A stretch of 64,000 nt of DNA from Tubulanus polymorphus. Its lineage: Eukaryota; Nemertea; Palaeonemertea; Tubulaniformes; Tubulanidae. The position numbers were made by a program, and so were the translations under genes. Below, in pieces: positions 1 through 10,174 of this stretch (positions within the stretch are counted from its first letter, which is position 1; each line of letters starts with the position of its first letter). Under the pieces are notes generated by a model. The model was not told the DNA's origin and ran no database searches. It saw only the letters and a program-made list of their open reading frames with translations. The stretch is from contig NC_134031.1 in NCBI RefSeq assembly GCF_964204645.1, positions 4,819,001 to 4,883,000 of the forward strand, in the 5' to 3' direction.

Positions 1-1711
1 TATTACGTACCAGTTTATTTTCTAGGTTCACGGTAGTTTGATTTATTTTTAGATGAAATTGTATTTTAACGATATGTAACTACTAGTCTGTTACATTATA
101 TTCTATACGGAGATTCGGTAGGGCATGAATCACTCTCTTATGACAGGTCTTTCGTTGTATTTACAGGATTTCTTAATGCATTTAAATATTTAATCTAAGT
201 ATAGTGCTCTTTCTGTGTTGATGGTGCATTATCTAATTGTTTATCAGTAGTTAGTACACTCTGGTATAGTTTAGCTTCCTCATTCAACTAGCGCCTTGTT
301 TAAATCAGATCTTTCTTTTCTCTTTTACCTGGTACAGACTTAACAAACTGATCTTAAAGATAATACAATAACAACCTGTATTGTAAGGATAACGTTTTTT
401 GCCGATCGGTCTGTGTTTAAACAAGGTTATTACTTTCGCGTAGAACACCTTTAGAACAGGTTTCAAATTACCGGTAGATCAAATCCCACACATCGCCGAA
501 CATCGTCGTCATTAAACCTATTCTTCATTCTCATTTCAGGAGGAGGAGTTCGAAGTATCTATTGGAGGACGATCCGGAGACTTGATTACAGTAGAATTTA
601 TTCAATGAAACGATGATGATACTCTCTTTATAGCGATTTACCCGAGATCTGTCTATTCCTGGAGAAACTTTATTCAATCTCTTTATTCCGTAGATAGCAC
701 ATACAAAATCCGTACGGTGACGCATTGAACCGGGACAAATCGTTATCGAAGTTTTCCACTTTCTAATGAAAATGATTAAGGTTTGAATCGTGGACTATAA
801 ATGGTTTAATCATTGATTTCTGGTAAAAGCTGCGAAGTTTTTTTTTTTATGGAGAAACTGTCTTTTTTGCATACAAGTCAATTTCTATGTTTGTATACGT
901 GTTCTAAGGTTGTATAGTTATAGCAGTGATCAAATTTCTGATTCTTTACCAGAGTACTGATTCTTCTTGACCTCTATGTTAATGTGTTAAATACGGTGTC
1001 AAGAATGTTCATGTTAAACTAGCCAGTGGTTTTTTAAGCAATTTGCTGAAGAAATGAGTGTTGTCTCCATTTGTAAATTTGATTTGACTCGTTAAGTATG
1101 GATAATTGTGTATGAACATATTTCGGGGTATTCAACTTTGGAAATGGGTCCCGGAGATTTAGACGTGACGAGTCAGTATAATTGGACTGTAGTTTAATAG
1201 TTTCACGATTATCGGATATTTACACAATGAACCATGTTGGTTTAACCCTATCCGATAATGATTAGGTCACTAGCTAGAGTCACATGTCCCTGGTGAAGTT
1301 GTACATACGGTATGATAATGTAAATAAATTCTAATTAAGTTTTGTTTGATAATTTCCTTTGTTTATTGAGTTTATGGCTTCAAGGAACGGTGTCCGCTAG
1401 GCTTTTGAGGAGACCCTATCTCGTAGGGATATTTCGGCATCCTCCTTCAAACCCGAAATAACCAGTGACGAAAAGCAATAAACACTTGAGTTCATCGAGT
1501 TTATTCACTACTGTGAAATACATGTTTACATACGCAATTATTACTAAAATGTTTTAATTAAGACATAATAATTTTACCGAAATAGGAAGATTGATAATGA
1601 TTGCAAATCTATTTAGCACAATGCGACAAGACATTGAGGATTTCATCCAACAGCTTGTCTTCCATTTCGAAATCACAGATTTGTCAAGAATGTATGATCC
1701 CGATCATTCCA
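1..1711. other. Non-coding flank and 3' region downstream of the deoxyhypusine synthase gene
   Basis: No credible coding exon is seen. The part next to 1712 should hold the 3' UTR of the minus-strand gene that ends there; TTTATT at 1500-1505 reads AATAAA on the minus strand, about 210 nt past the stop codon, and is a plausible polyadenylation signal. Two palindromic stretches lie here: ATTATCGGATA at about 1209-1219 facing TATCCGATAAT at about 1250-1260, and a multi-hairpin segment at about 1360-1490. Confidence 0.5.
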
Positions 1712-4700
1712 TCATTGAATGACGGAGGAGTTTTTCTTTTCGATGTCTTTATCACAGCTAGTGTCTATTCGAGGAGCGTTCAGTACAAAGGTCTCGGCTA
1801 CTAACAGCGGAAATAACAACGAAGCTTCTCCATAAATCTGAAACGATTAAAAAGCACATTAATCATAAAATGAATTTCATTTGATATTCATACAAAGTGG
1901 CCACTTTCCCATATTTCCCCATGTTATAACACAAAATACCCTGAGCGAATTCGAGACATTTTGTGATTTAAGATGTTATAATGAATCGAGTATTGATAAA
2001 AAATGTGCGGACTATAGGATAACGGAATTCCCGAGTTTTCCAGATGATTTTGCAAAATTTGTCAAATTCCCTGAGATTTCCCAGATTTTCTTCTAGATTT
2101 TTCTGCTTCCCTGAGTTTTCCAGGTCAGCAGCTTCCTTGCTCATTCAGCAATATAAGGATGCTTCCCACTGTGGATTTGATTTTTACCTTAACAGGCGTC
2201 GCGCTAAGTCGTATTTTCCCCCAAGATATCGCCTCATCGGGTCTCGCTCCGGAGTCACTGCCATCGTATTCGGTTGATGTGTTCATAAATATCGAGAAAT
2301 CTGCACCATTTCTCTGAAGAGATACAAAAACAAAGTTATTAGGATATAGGAATGACAAACAATTCTTTTTTCCAGGATGGCCACTTTCCAGCAACAATTT
2401 ACAAATTGCCTGAGCTTCCCTGTTCTTTTTCTTGTTCAAAATGTTACGATTTATCAGTTTTTGAATCATGAATCACGCGTTGATAAAGAAACGCATTATC
2501 AATTATAGCGTATCCAAATTCCTGAGTTTTCCAGGTCTTTTGTAAAATCTGTCAAATTCCCTGATCGTTCTAGATTTTCTGAGTTTTCTATCACAGAGGC
2601 TGCCCTGATTTTTAATTGCAAGGTGAAGATGTGATGTACCATTAAGTTTGCATTGCATATGTGATGTTTCATTAAACCTCCTCCAATGATGATCATTCCG
2701 GTGTTCTGAGCGTAAACTGCCTGACTGTTTAACAATCGAATGTCTGAAAAAAAACAGTGAAAATTACATAAACATTCCCTCAACATTTTCATTCATCAAC
2801 AACAACGACGACGAGTTAAACGAACATTGAAACGTACCTTCAACGATATCCAAACGAAGACCCGGGTTTCTGTACGAATGGAAATAAAGCATATCTCCTA
2901 ATGATCCATCCGTTAACGCTGGACTGAACACTGGAATATTATTCTGAAACAATTCGATAATTTTAAATAACAAGAGGTAAGTAAATACAGTAGAACTCGC
3001 GCTTACCGGGTAATCCAGAATTGATGTTAAGAGAATCGAGTGAGAGGATCTGAAGGATTCTGACAAAATAATGGTTTTTACAGTATTTACAGGGTCTCAC
3101 TCCTCAACTCTAAGATATTCTTCTTATAGTATATAGTAAAATGCTTTTAAAGGTACTCGAAACTCCATCAATTTGAGCAAAATACCAAAAACTCCTTCAA
3201 ACAGGCAATCAGAAATTGTTGTCTAGTTTGAAGTTGTACAGTTCAGTGAACTATGCCTAAATTGATACAGCTGGGATTTTTTTTTACCGCGGTTACTGAA
3301 TAAGAAACCAAGTTTAGGTAGTCTTAAGAATAAATGCCACCAATCATTGGTTTTACATGTACCAAGATAAACAGTACCGATTAAGGAGGAGTCTACAGTA
3401 ATTGGAATATGAAAGTGATTCCTTAAAATGTTCTCCTTAAAAACTACTTATCCAGGAATGATTGATCAGTGGGGACCTTGTATTAGCAAGATTTTGTTTT
3501 GTTAACATACCTTATAGGCCCAGTAATACACAGAATCTGGGTGGTTTATTTCTTTCCCTAATCTGTGAATCAACTTCGAAGGAGTCCAGTTAATATTCTG
3601 TGGGAATAAATCATTGTATTATCAAGAAGCTTCGATATAACTGGAATTTTAGAACGATGTTGGATCGATGACCAGCTTTTTCATGATTAAACAAATATGA
3701 GATGAATTCGATCTCAATCATTCTGATTGTATACCTGTTCATTTTGTTCTTTGAGAACCTGGTTTAAAATCGGCATCAGCCAGTCTTCGAATTTGCAATA
3801 GTTATCGTTAGGAACGAGCAGATTGCCGATTCTGTTGATGCCTTTTTTGCGTAACTCGGCACCGGGATATTTATTGAAATCTCCGATATACGTCGGCGCT
3901 AAACATTTGATAAAGTCCTCCTCGACGCCCCCGGCAGTTGTTACAACTACGTCCACCTGAAATGTTATAGTGAATGAAATTACGAGTTGGACTGAACTGT
4001 TAAAAACATTCTCGTTGCAAGTAAATTTTTCATTGGTGCTATTACAGAAGACTCCAAGCAAATTCGATTGCCTCCAATTAATGTAATGAACAAAATAAAT
4101 TTTCTCGTTAAAACGTTTTCCTTCTCCAATTCATGTGATGACGACCCAGACTGCCCCCAGGAGATACAAGGAAAGCAAATTCTACTCCGCAATTTATTGG
4201 AAATGCTTGTTCAGGATTCACAAATGAGTGATGCAGTGAGCAAGGTGTGCGAGGTATGTTTACACTTGCAGCTATTAACGAAATTCTGAGCGCCACCTGA
4301 GTAAGAAAATCAGACAATGAACAAGAAAGATCGGCTACAAGATAACTACCATAGAAACATCATATACAATAGACCCTGTATTAGTCTGAATACCAGTCGT
4401 TGTTACGGTTCCCTCTAACGTTTGTGGAACGACGGCTAGGTACAAGACTAACCCTTTATAATTCAGATTATCTAAGCAAAACAATTCATCTGATAAGCAA
4501 GAAATCCGGACTAAACATCATATTTGCCTACATCTATATAGGTGGACCAAAAATAGCAGTTTACATCAAAATCAAATTAAACTGATTCAGATTAAGCAGG
4601 GTCTTATGCATAACCGGACGAAAACGCTTCTTTACCATTTTATGTTGAACCAAAAACCTAATTGTCTCGCGAACTCCGGAACTGATCATGTTCGACGTAA

Positions 4701-5573
4701 AACCGAGAAATATCGTACAATTCGTCTTCTCGCGACCGTCGTGTGCTATTTTACCATGTTCGGCGATAACTTCGGCCGGCACTGGCTTCTTTTTACATTC
4801 GATCTGACAAAGAAAGTTTAAATTTCAAACAAAGTCCTGCAGGGCCCAGTTTCAAGAAAGAAGTTATAATTGTTGTAGATACCAGGGCTGCCAACCTCTG
4901 AAATGTACTTTCAGTAACAAATTGAACTTTTTCAGTAACATTTCATTGAATCATGAAAAAAAATGTTCAAATTAATTATTAATCAACATTAAGACTCACA
5001 GTAATATCCTTCATTTTGTACGCATCAAACAAATTAAATCAGTATTTCTTAACAAGTAAAAACCCACAGTAGATATCGAAAAGTTTATTATGAAACCGTC
5101 AGATAATAAACTTTCAATATCTTTTGCTGGGTTTTTACTTGTCAACTCTGAACTGGGATTAATATCAGTCTACCAGTCAGTATTTCTTGTTATAGAATAG
5201 TAACAAATACTGAAAACCAGGAACAGTTGGCAGCGCACTGAAAATATGAAATAAATATAACCAATACGCTAACCAACAGAACCAAAATCTTCGTTTATGA
5301 GTGGGCCCTCTGTGTCGATGATCTTAAAACAAATAAGGTAGATTTCTGGATAAGGCGTCTAATTACCATTTTATTGATTTCATCAACGGCTAGTCCAAAA
5401 TTCGTAGCCTGGAATCCAGAGTATTTGTAAGTCTGCAGCAACTTATGGTAGTCCAAACCTTTATTGAAGTCGTATCCGTAAACGGTCTCAGAACCTTCCG
5501 GCATCTGTTCGCTTTGCACCATTACCGCTTCCGTGGCCAAGTTTGGCGGACATTCATTTTTTGCAGACTCCAT
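1712..5573 (-). CDS. DHPS: Deoxyhypusine synthase, complete, eight coding exons
   Basis: This enzyme catalyses the NAD-dependent transfer of the butylamine group of spermidine to one lysine of eIF5A, the first step of hypusine synthesis, in the cytosol. Coding exons (minus strand): 5573-5367, 4803-4636, 3956-3735, 3597-3511, 2943-2838, 2743-2640, 2313-2188 and 1837-1712. All introns are GT-AG and phases agree throughout, giving 381 aa (human enzyme 369). Visible landmarks are GYDFNKG near residue 33, TSNMISSG from 105 (NAD site), TTAGGVEED at 131-139, [11 protein letters not shown] around 240, KHHI near 290, and SWGKIR with the catalytic lysine at about 331. The start ATG at 5573 has A at -3 and the alignment to the family begins just after it. 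Sequence similarity ends after VAETF; the last 24 or so residues are divergent. Reading exon 7 past its GTAAAA donor gives a false tail that does not match the family, so the donor at 2187 is preferred. Confidence 0.97.
1895..2126. repeat. Dispersed repeat, copy A (TGGCCACTTTCC...CCCTGAGTTTTCCAG)
   Basis: This segment in the last DHPS intron resembles 2372-2595 in the preceding intron. Shared pieces, in the same order, are GGCCACTTTCC, an AAAATGTTA-like stretch, and GAGTTTTCCAG followed by TTTTG.AAAAT.TGTCAAATTCCCTGA. The two copies are direct and flank coding exon 7. Confidence 0.65.
2372..2595. repeat. Dispersed repeat, copy B (pair of 1895-2126)
   Basis: Direct, diverged copy of the repeat at 1895-2126, here in the intron upstream of DHPS coding exon 7. 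It lies immediately beyond the exon acceptor and reads through to CAAATTCCCTGATCG. Confidence 0.65.
4382..4446 (+). repeat. Short dispersed element, copy 1 (TCTGAATACCAGTC family)
   Basis: The segment opens with AGTCTGAATACCAGTCGTTG and closes with GACGGCTAGGTAC. Matching copies are at 5649-5702 (inverted) and 5785-5846 (direct). It lies in the second DHPS intron. Confidence 0.75.
4883..5236. mobile_element. MITE-like element with GCTGCCAAC ends, copy 1, interrupted by a nested insertion
   Basis: The left end reads GGGCTGCCAACCTCTGAAA and the right end, on the opposite strand, reads GCGCTGCCAACTGTTCC, so GCTGCCAAC forms short terminal inverted repeats. The body (CAGTAACA, TTTCATTGAA, AATCAACA.TAAGAC, AAATCAGTATTTCT) recurs at 13772-13983 and, truncated, at 19974-20090. 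This copy is about 140 bp longer because another element sits inside it. Confidence 0.7.
5051..5177. mobile_element. Nested palindromic insertion with an 11-bp target duplication
   Basis: ACAAGTAAAAACCCA (5052-5066) faces its exact reverse complement TGGGTTTTTACTTGT (5128-5142), with further pairing inside, so the left part folds as one long hairpin. CAGTATTTCTT occurs at 5040-5050 and again at 5178-5188, flanking the insertion; the uninterrupted sister copy at 13772-13983 has this sequence once. That is direct evidence of insertion with target site duplication. Confidence 0.75.
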
Positions 5574-5648
5574 ATTTGTAAATTCAATTTTTCACTCGGT
5601 CAAAGCTGAAGTTAAACAACATAAGGAATTGTAGTCTAAAGAAGTTCA

Positions 5649-5702
5649 GTACCTAGCCGTCGTTGTTGTAGGGAACCCGTAACAACGACTGGTATTCAGA
5701 CT
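5649..5702 (-). repeat. Short dispersed element, copy 2 (inverted)
   Basis: Inverted copy of 4382-4446. It lies 76 bp upstream of the DHPS start codon, so in the presumed promoter or 5' UTR. Together with copy 3 (5785-5846) it can form a stem. Confidence 0.75.
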
Positions 5703-5784
5703 TTAAAAGGAATTGAAGAGGTTGGATACAAATCAAATTCCAAAAATATATCCTCGCTATCCAGGGTTTGATTGCCTCCCGCCG

Positions 5785-5846
5785 TAGTCTGAATACCAGT
5801 CATCGGGTTCCGTAGTTGTTTGGGGAACGACAACACCTAAGGTACT
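5785..5846 (+). repeat. Short dispersed element, copy 3
   Basis: Opens with TAGTCTGAATACCAGTC as in copy 1, keeps GGGTTCC and GGAACGAC, and ends near GGTACTTGAG. It is more diverged than copies 1 and 2. Confidence 0.65.
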
Positions 5847-5906
5847 TGAGACTGCTGACTGCTTAGACGGCAACCTGTCCGCCCAATAAATCGGTGTCGG
5901 GTCTGA

Positions 5907-6325
5907 ACGTCCTCACTTTCGTCAGTCAAAACGTCCTCACTCACGCCAGAATCACTACTGTTAAATCCGAGTTATAAGCTAAATATATGACCTTTTTAAT
6001 GTATAGGCTAGATGGCGTATGAGGCAGTCGATCTATATTTACAAAAACAGAAAATAAAAGTACTTTAAACATAAGACAAACGTTATTTACAACATACTAA
6101 TTACATACTATCGGAGGAGGGGTCTAAATACATCTAAAAAAAAGTTGATTTTTTAAAACATCAAGGTTCCTAAAGGTGACTATCGTGAGGTGCCGCCCTC
6201 TCCCCACTACTGTTGATTGAGCTGTTGAGTGTGGAGAGGACATAGGCCCCTAATACAGACAAGGACGTTTTGACTGGAGGACGTTTTGGCGCGAGGACGT
6301 TTTGACATGAGGACATTTTGACCAT
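5907..6325. repeat. Element bounded by inverted AGGACGTTTTGAC arrays
   Basis: The left edge (5907-5947) carries GTCAAAACGTCCTCACT-type sequence. The right edge (6262-6325) carries four 16-bp tandem units starting AGGACGTTTTGAC, AGGACGTTTTGGC, AGGACGTTTTGAC and AGGACATTTTGAC. The two edges are reverse complements of each other, which suggests one mobile element with short subterminal repeats. No coding sequence is seen between them. Confidence 0.6.
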
Positions 6326-6910
6326 ATTTCAAGAAATCTTTGGCAATGTAATAGACAAATGAAGCCAAAGGGCAAGCGAGGATGTATATTTATTTGTTGT
6401 TATTGCAGGTCAAGTGGATATTTCAATTCCATGCCGGCTGGTGGTTAAAATTAAAAAAATCAATAATAGGCCTAGTACACAGGCTGATGAGTCAATGAGT
6501 GAGGAGACATATTAAGAGGCTTGGCCAGGGAATCACAGAATTTTGTCGAATTCTTACTTTACTAATCTTAATTGCAAGTTAAGTTAACAAGAAAGGTTCA
6601 GCAATAATGTAATGTGACAATTGTTGAATACATGGAGTTCAATACATGTGGACATACAAATCGACCAGGGCACCACCTAACGTTAGCCTACAGACTACAG
6701 TTTGATTAGTGATTGGCACTAATCAATTAACTGTTCTAATATCTAAGCTACATCAATACGACAAAACACATTTAGGTAACGATAAAACACAATGAAAAAT
6801 ATATTGTCATTTTTTATGGAGGAAAAATAATCATGCTTTACGGCGATGATGTTCGCGTCGATAATATGATAAGAGATATCATCTATATTGTGCTCCTATT
6901 GCACATGCGA

Positions 6911-6982
6911 TCCTCGGTAGTATAGTGGTGAGTATCCGCGCCTGTCACGTGCGAGACCCGGGTTCGATTCCCGGCCGGGGAG
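6911..6982 (+). tRNA. tRNA-Asp (anticodon GTC)
   Basis: A 72-nt cloverleaf. The acceptor arms TCCTCGG and CCGGGGA pair with one G-U and G73 is the discriminator. The anticodon stem CGCGC/GTGCG holds the loop CTGTCAC with anticodon GTC at 6944-6946. The T arm contains the B box GGTTCGATTCC and the D arm the A box TAGTATAGTGG. No intron and no encoded CCA, as expected for a nuclear gene. TCTTTTT just downstream can end RNA polymerase III transcription. The sequence is very close to the common animal tRNA-Asp. Confidence 0.97.
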
Positions 6983-7191
6983 AATCTTTTTGATATTTTT
7001 TCGAGATTATGAATTGTCATTTCTCTTCTCTCTTTTGAGGGACCTGTTTAAAACTATTTCTTAGTTTCTACAGACCCCTCCAAGTCTAATTTACTGTATT
7101 TTGTATCAAACTTTTGTACATTGCTGTAAATTATATTATTTGAAAATAAAGCGTAATTCATTCTTTCAGTCATTCAATGAAATAATTGCAC

Positions 7192-7300
7192 AGGGGCGGA
7201 TCCAAGGGGACTTGGCGGCCCGGTCCCCATCTTTTTTTAAAGATAATATTTTCCACAACCTGGCATAAGAAAATTCACACATAGCGGCAATTTTTTTTTT
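7192..7300 (+). repeat. CAGGGGCGGATCC-type dispersed repeat, copy 1
   Basis: Starts with CAGGGGCGGATCCAAGGGGA; a second start CAGGGGCGGATCCAGAGGGG is at about 12565, and an inverted end GGATCCACCCCTG-like sequence is at about 23170-23183. The right border is not defined by what I can see. Confidence 0.6.
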
Positions 7301-7683
7301 ACTTCAAATTCTGTTCGTTTTGTTTTTGATATTTTTGTGCGTTCATTCGTTAAACATTATGGTTTAAAATCGAAATGATTTTTTCTCTGAGGTTAGAATT
7401 AATTACAATTAGATTTTAATTAATGGAAATCCCAACTATCTGTTGTCATGGGGACATTTCCAACCTTTTACCGAATTCACCGTACTTTCTCGCGCGCGAT
7501 ATTAAATATTTACTGAGTCCAGGAAAAATCCAATAGATGGAGATTATGGTTTTTACATTGTTGAGTGAAGCTTTTATAGCGCCGAATAGAAATTTTGTTA
7601 GTTCACGTAAATTCTGATAGATGGCGATCTATGATTCTGGCGGTAGGTTTGAACCCTTTTGATAATTAATTAGTAGTCTCTAT

Positions 7684-7800
7684 GCCAAATAGTTAGTTAC
7701 CTAATCGTTGGTGGTAAGCTTTTTATAATCGGATGGGCTTATATATGTGGTTTGTGAAAATACCCGATCGTGAAACTAAACCACAGACAGGTTACTGACT
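7684..7800 (+). repeat. Dispersed repeat, forward copy (pair of 26091-26196)
   Basis: GTTACCTAATCGTTGG, TTTATAATCGGATGGGCTT and CCACAGACAGGTT.CTGACTA recur in reverse complement at 26091-26196, inside the intron of a plus-strand gene 18 kb away. Confidence 0.75.
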
Positions 7801-9530
7801 ATATGCCAAATAGATATTAAACGGGTGCGTCTTGCATTTTATTCCCCGATAGGGCCTCGCTCCTTCTTGATGTTCTTATTCAAAATCAAAATAAATCAGA
7901 CAAATCCAAAAATCCTTCTTAAATACTCGAAATGAATCTTTATTTTATCAACAGTCTAACCATATACATGTTTACAAAATATACAGAATAATAATAATAA
8001 TACATAAACAAACTACACACTCATGAAATTCTTATATTACGCACGATTTATCGTAATCTGCACAAACGTAATGCTTTTACATAGATTTTCCCTGTAAGAT
8101 AGTTACATGCAATGCACTCATTGACACGGCTATAACTATTATGACCAACCACCGAACAGATATTTTATGACGACTAAGTGCAACATAAAATGCGCTTTAT
8201 CACATTGATGCGATTTGATTTAAGTTGCTGTTGATGTAATGCTAGACTTGTGACTTATTTTCTTGGATGTCTTAAGGCAGTCAGGAACCAGTTCCAGTGA
8301 GCGATAACTATACATTTTCAGAGTAAAATCCACAAATGCCATACAGGGGTAAAACGTCCGAAACGTCAAGTTCTATATCATTGATGCAACGAATGTCAAT
8401 AAAAAAGATATATTTCAAACAATCATAAAAGAAGTTGAAAATGAACTAAAAACTAAGATCCTAAAACCTTACCATAAAAGCAGATCTTGGTTAAGCAATC
8501 TTTTGAAATGCAGTAAAAATGCTCGATAAGAAATTAATCCGTAAGATCTGTCTGTGAACTCGGGGTGTGATTGAGAAACAGGCTATACTCTTAATTGCTG
8601 TTTTGATCCAGCAGCAGTTTAACCAGCAGTGCAGCACTATTAGGAAGTACGCGCAAAAAACAAACGCTTCCAAAAAATTAACTCAACAGTAGCTATTGAA
8701 ACGGAAAAAATAACAATATCGCAGAAAGATAGGCAAAATATGAGAAAAAAGATTCGCTTGATTGGTGAGGTAATTACAAGATGTAATCAGTAAGTATTTG
8801 TTTAACAGCAGTCCCTGATTGACTTGAGACACTTAAAAGATGATTGCATTTAGAGCACTGATTTTTCGATATATCTGACTTTCAAAACAATCATGTCATG
8901 TACCCGCATTCGAAACCAAAAATTCTCATAACCTAAAATATGTAAAAGTATTTGATCAAAACACCTTAATGCCCAAATAAAATGATACCTTGATACCTCC
9001 AAATCAGCCAGGTCATTTTGTAAACTGCAAAAAAAATGTGTTATCGGTTCATTTCTATATAACTGTTATGGTTAGCTCGGTCATGATTTTAAAGACAGCA
9101 ATTTACAGGGTAGATAGGTGGCCGGCCGGGTCAACTTTTAAACTCAGCGGAAATGAGAAACAAGGTATCAATTCTTTTAGCCTTGAATGGAATTTTAGAC
9201 TGAAGCAAGTTCTTTAAAGTAACGAAGTAATAAAACATAAATAAATTTAAATGACTATTCAAGTATGGCAAGTTAGGTCAATTTTGATTATTAAAAGATC
9301 TCCGATTCACATGTTTGTCACTTTGAATCTATTCACACTCTGTCATTATTGTACTACCAATTGTCATGTATGATACACTTGAACGACTACAGCCCAAGAC
9401 TTGGACCTAAGAGCGCTTTAAGCCTATGCCCATTCTAAAATCTATCCAAATGCCTATCTTAAGAAGATTTAGATAATTTCTAGACTCAAACTAGGCTTAG
9501 ATTTGCAGCATCATAGATACAATCTATATA

Positions 9531-9706
9531 CAGTCAACTCCGAATATACCACCCTCCCATATACCGCCACCCTCGTCTATTGCCAGGTTTTCTCAATGTA
9601 CATCTCTATACAAATACATAGTAAAACACCCCCGATATACCGCCATACTCTCTATACCACCAAAATCGTTCTGAACCGATGTGGGCGGTATATCAGGGGT
9701 TGACTG
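9531..9706. mobile_element. 176-bp MITE with CAGTCAAC terminal inverted repeats and TA target duplication
   Basis: The left end CAGTCAACTCCGAATATACC faces GGTATATCAGGGGTTGACTG at the right end; the arms pair over about 26 bp with about six mismatches. TA flanks both ends (9529-9530, 9707-9708). The interior is built of ATACCGCCA-like pieces with no reading frame. Ends starting CAGT with TA duplication are typical of the Tc1/mariner superfamily (pogo branch); the assignment is by ends only. Confidence 0.85.
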
Positions 9707-10174
9707 TATTTCCGTACATAAGAAACATAGTTATATAATACTGCTCATTTACAAGAGTTTCATCACACTTTTGTCATATAAATATAACATCAAGCACAGT
9801 ATGTCCAACACAAAAATATATGTAACTTTGTAACCATGGCATTTCCTATATTTAACGGGGCTATTAAGTCGCCGCCATTTACCCTCAATCATATCTATTT
9901 CTTGTCGGAGTTAAAAAGAATAATTATACATAGAAATTCTACGGAAATCGTTACAAAACGTTTTTTCCAATGGCGTCCGCGCGTCTCCTATACATTTTAA
10001 AAGCTAGTCCACTGGCAAAAGTATCCGGCCCAGTATAGATTCTAAATAGAAAGATATCATAAATTATAGTCAATTGTCAGACTCGTGGAGTAATATAGCG
10101 TGTCTATATCTTCATTCAGATTGCATTGTTAATTGTTTTTAGTAATGACGGTTGTTTTCGCGTGTATGTGTGAA

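Larger units (their letters stand above)
7000..10174. other. Non-coding stretch; may include a long 3' UTR of the calcium-sensor gene
   Basis: No coding exon recognised. It contains a CAGGGGCGGATCC-type repeat (7192 on), one copy of an inverted dispersed repeat (7684-7800) and a TIR element (9531-9706). The part nearest 10174 is the 3' UTR of the minus-strand calcium sensor; TTTATT at about 7938 (AATAAA on the minus strand) is one possible distant polyadenylation signal. Confidence 0.4.

Noticed and set aside
1380-1460. CTTCAAACCCG as a tRNA B box or tRNA-derived SINE
   Set aside because: Arms do not fold as a tRNA and no A box is placed correctly; kept only as a structured segment.
2125-2187. 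Read-through extension of DHPS exon 7 to a stop codon
   Set aside because: The extension does not match the family, whereas splicing at GTAAAA to 1837 restores [11 protein letters not shown].
4068-4317. Frames on both strands in DHPS intron 2
   Set aside because: They lie wholly within a GT-AG intron defined by exons 2 and 3 and match nothing.
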